A stretch of 5,614 nt of DNA from Pseudomonadota bacterium (GTDB lineage Bacteria > Pseudomonadota > Gammaproteobacteria > Xanthomonadales > Rhodanobacteraceae): NCBI GenBank assembly GCA_023412995.1, contig JAEZQS010000324.1, positions 1-5,614 on the forward strand. Reading direction: 5' to 3'. This document shows, in pieces, positions 5,035 to 5,614 of the stretch (its first letter is position 1; every line of letters starts with the position of its first letter). Under the pieces are notes generated by a model that saw only the letters and a list, made by a program, of their open reading frames with translations, was not told where the DNA came from and did not search any database. The position numbers were made by a program, and so were the translations under genes.

Positions 5035-5614
5035 ATGGACTTGCAGGCAAACGGGCCTATCCTTTGGGCTCCCGGGTGTCGGACCCCTCACATATGTCTG
5101 CGTCCGCTGGCCGTCGTCATTGGCTTGGCACTGGTCGGCGCGCCATTCGGCGCCGGCCATGCAGAGACGCTGCCAGTCAGCAGCTGTGCCGACGATGGTT
5201 CTCCGGGCACGCTGCGTGCGGTCGTCGCCTTGGCGCACGAAGGCGACACGATCGACATGACGCAGCTCACCTGCAGCACGATCACGCTGCAGCAAGGCCA
5301 GATCAATCCCTGTGACATCTCCAATCTGACGATCAACGGACCCGGGCAGGATCGGCTCACGATCGATGGTGGAGGGAAGTCGCCGATCCTGTTCATCGGC
5401 AACCTGTACTACGGCTACAACCCGACCTGTTCCGGCAGCAACGGCACGTTCACGCTGCGCGACCTGACACTCGCGCACGGCTTGTCGCAGCCGTACGCGT
5501 GGAACCCCTACTACCAGCGTTCCGCCTGCCTCTCGAGCCTCTACGGCAGCACGGTTCTCGAGCGGGTGACCATCACCGACTGCCACTCGTATTTCAACAA
5601 CGCCTTCGACGGCG
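5035..5614 (+). CDS. Exported right-handed beta-helix protein (5' part, runs off the window)
   Basis: The frame beginning at ATG 5035 is open to the right edge (193 codons). A signal-peptide core LRPLAVVIGLALVGAPFGAGHA spans about 22-43, with likely cleavage after GHA. The mature part begins ETLPVSSCADDGSPGTLRAV, then GDTIDMTQLTCSTITLQ and short beta-strand rungs LTINGPGQDRLTIDGGG, FTLRDLTLAHG and TVLERVTITDC. This SCxDxGxPGTLRxA...GDTIDL...ITL...LTIxGPG pattern is that of secreted parallel beta-helix, polymorphic outer-membrane-like or 'choice-of-anchor' proteins of proteobacteria. Cysteines at 51, 80 and 93 may form disulfides. Function is unknown; surface or extracellular placement is inferred. 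Start: GGAG at 5023-5026, eight bases before ATG 5035, supports it, but it leaves an unusual 24-residue stretch before the hydrophobic core. ATG 4999 is another in-frame choice. ATG 5094, one base out of frame, would give a textbook signal peptide if one base were removed. The gene is transcribed divergently from the serine hydrolase. Confidence 0.72.
   Translation, partial: MDLQANGPILWAPGCRTPHICLRPLAVVIGLALVGAPFGAGHAETLPVSSCADDGSPGTLRAVVALAHEGDTIDMTQLTCSTITLQQGQINPCDISNLTINGPGQDRLTIDGGGKSPILFIGNLYYGYNPTCSGSNGTFTLRDLTLAHGLSQPYAWNPYYQRSACLSSLYGSTVLERVTITDCHSYFNNAFDG

Noticed and set aside
4957..5586. A 209-codon minus-strand frame opposite the beta-helix gene
   Set aside because: The plus strand carries a signal peptide and beta-helix rungs. 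The minus frame has no recognisable motif and spans the intergenic region into that gene.

Overview
The window is a high-GC stretch, probably from a gammaproteobacterium of the Xanthomonadales/Lysobacterales type. I infer this from the class of protein relatives, from split ccmH and ccmI genes, and from REP-like intergenic repeats that I recognise from memory in that group. The taxonomic call is moderate and no search was run.

Bases 1-3198 hold the tail of a cytochrome c maturation (System I, Ccm) operon on the minus strand, in the order ccmF, ccmG (dsbE), ccmH, ccmI. The ORFs are tightly coupled: ATGA overlaps at ccmF/ccmG and ccmG/ccmH, and TGATG at ccmH/ccmI. ccmI runs off the left edge. 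CcmG and CcmH are the thiol-redox branch that keeps apocytochrome CXXCH cysteines reduced and presented; CcmF (with CcmH/CcmI) is the heme ligation complex at the periplasmic face. No ccmA-E gene lies in the 2.4 kb upstream of ccmF, so the operon is split or starts at ccmF here.

Bases 3199-3751 carry no intact gene. They hold a candidate hairpin terminator, four short palindromic or REP-like repeats (two of them an inverted, diverged pair), and about 50 codons that look like the C-terminal end of a class I cytochrome c, which I read as a gene remnant.

Bases 3752-4898 (minus) encode a secreted serine hydrolase of the beta-lactamase/DD-peptidase fold. Its reading frame is broken twice, each time consistent with loss of one base in a short C/G run. 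It is either a decayed gene or carries sequencing errors.

Bases 4899-5034 are a divergent intergenic region with an imperfect inverted repeat. From about 5035 to the right edge, on the plus strand, runs the 5' part of an exported right-handed beta-helix protein. Its start is ambiguous.

The left part is ordinary housekeeping; the right part looks like accessory or decaying DNA of lower GC. I see no convincing new biological system, CRISPR array, RNA gene or insertion sequence.
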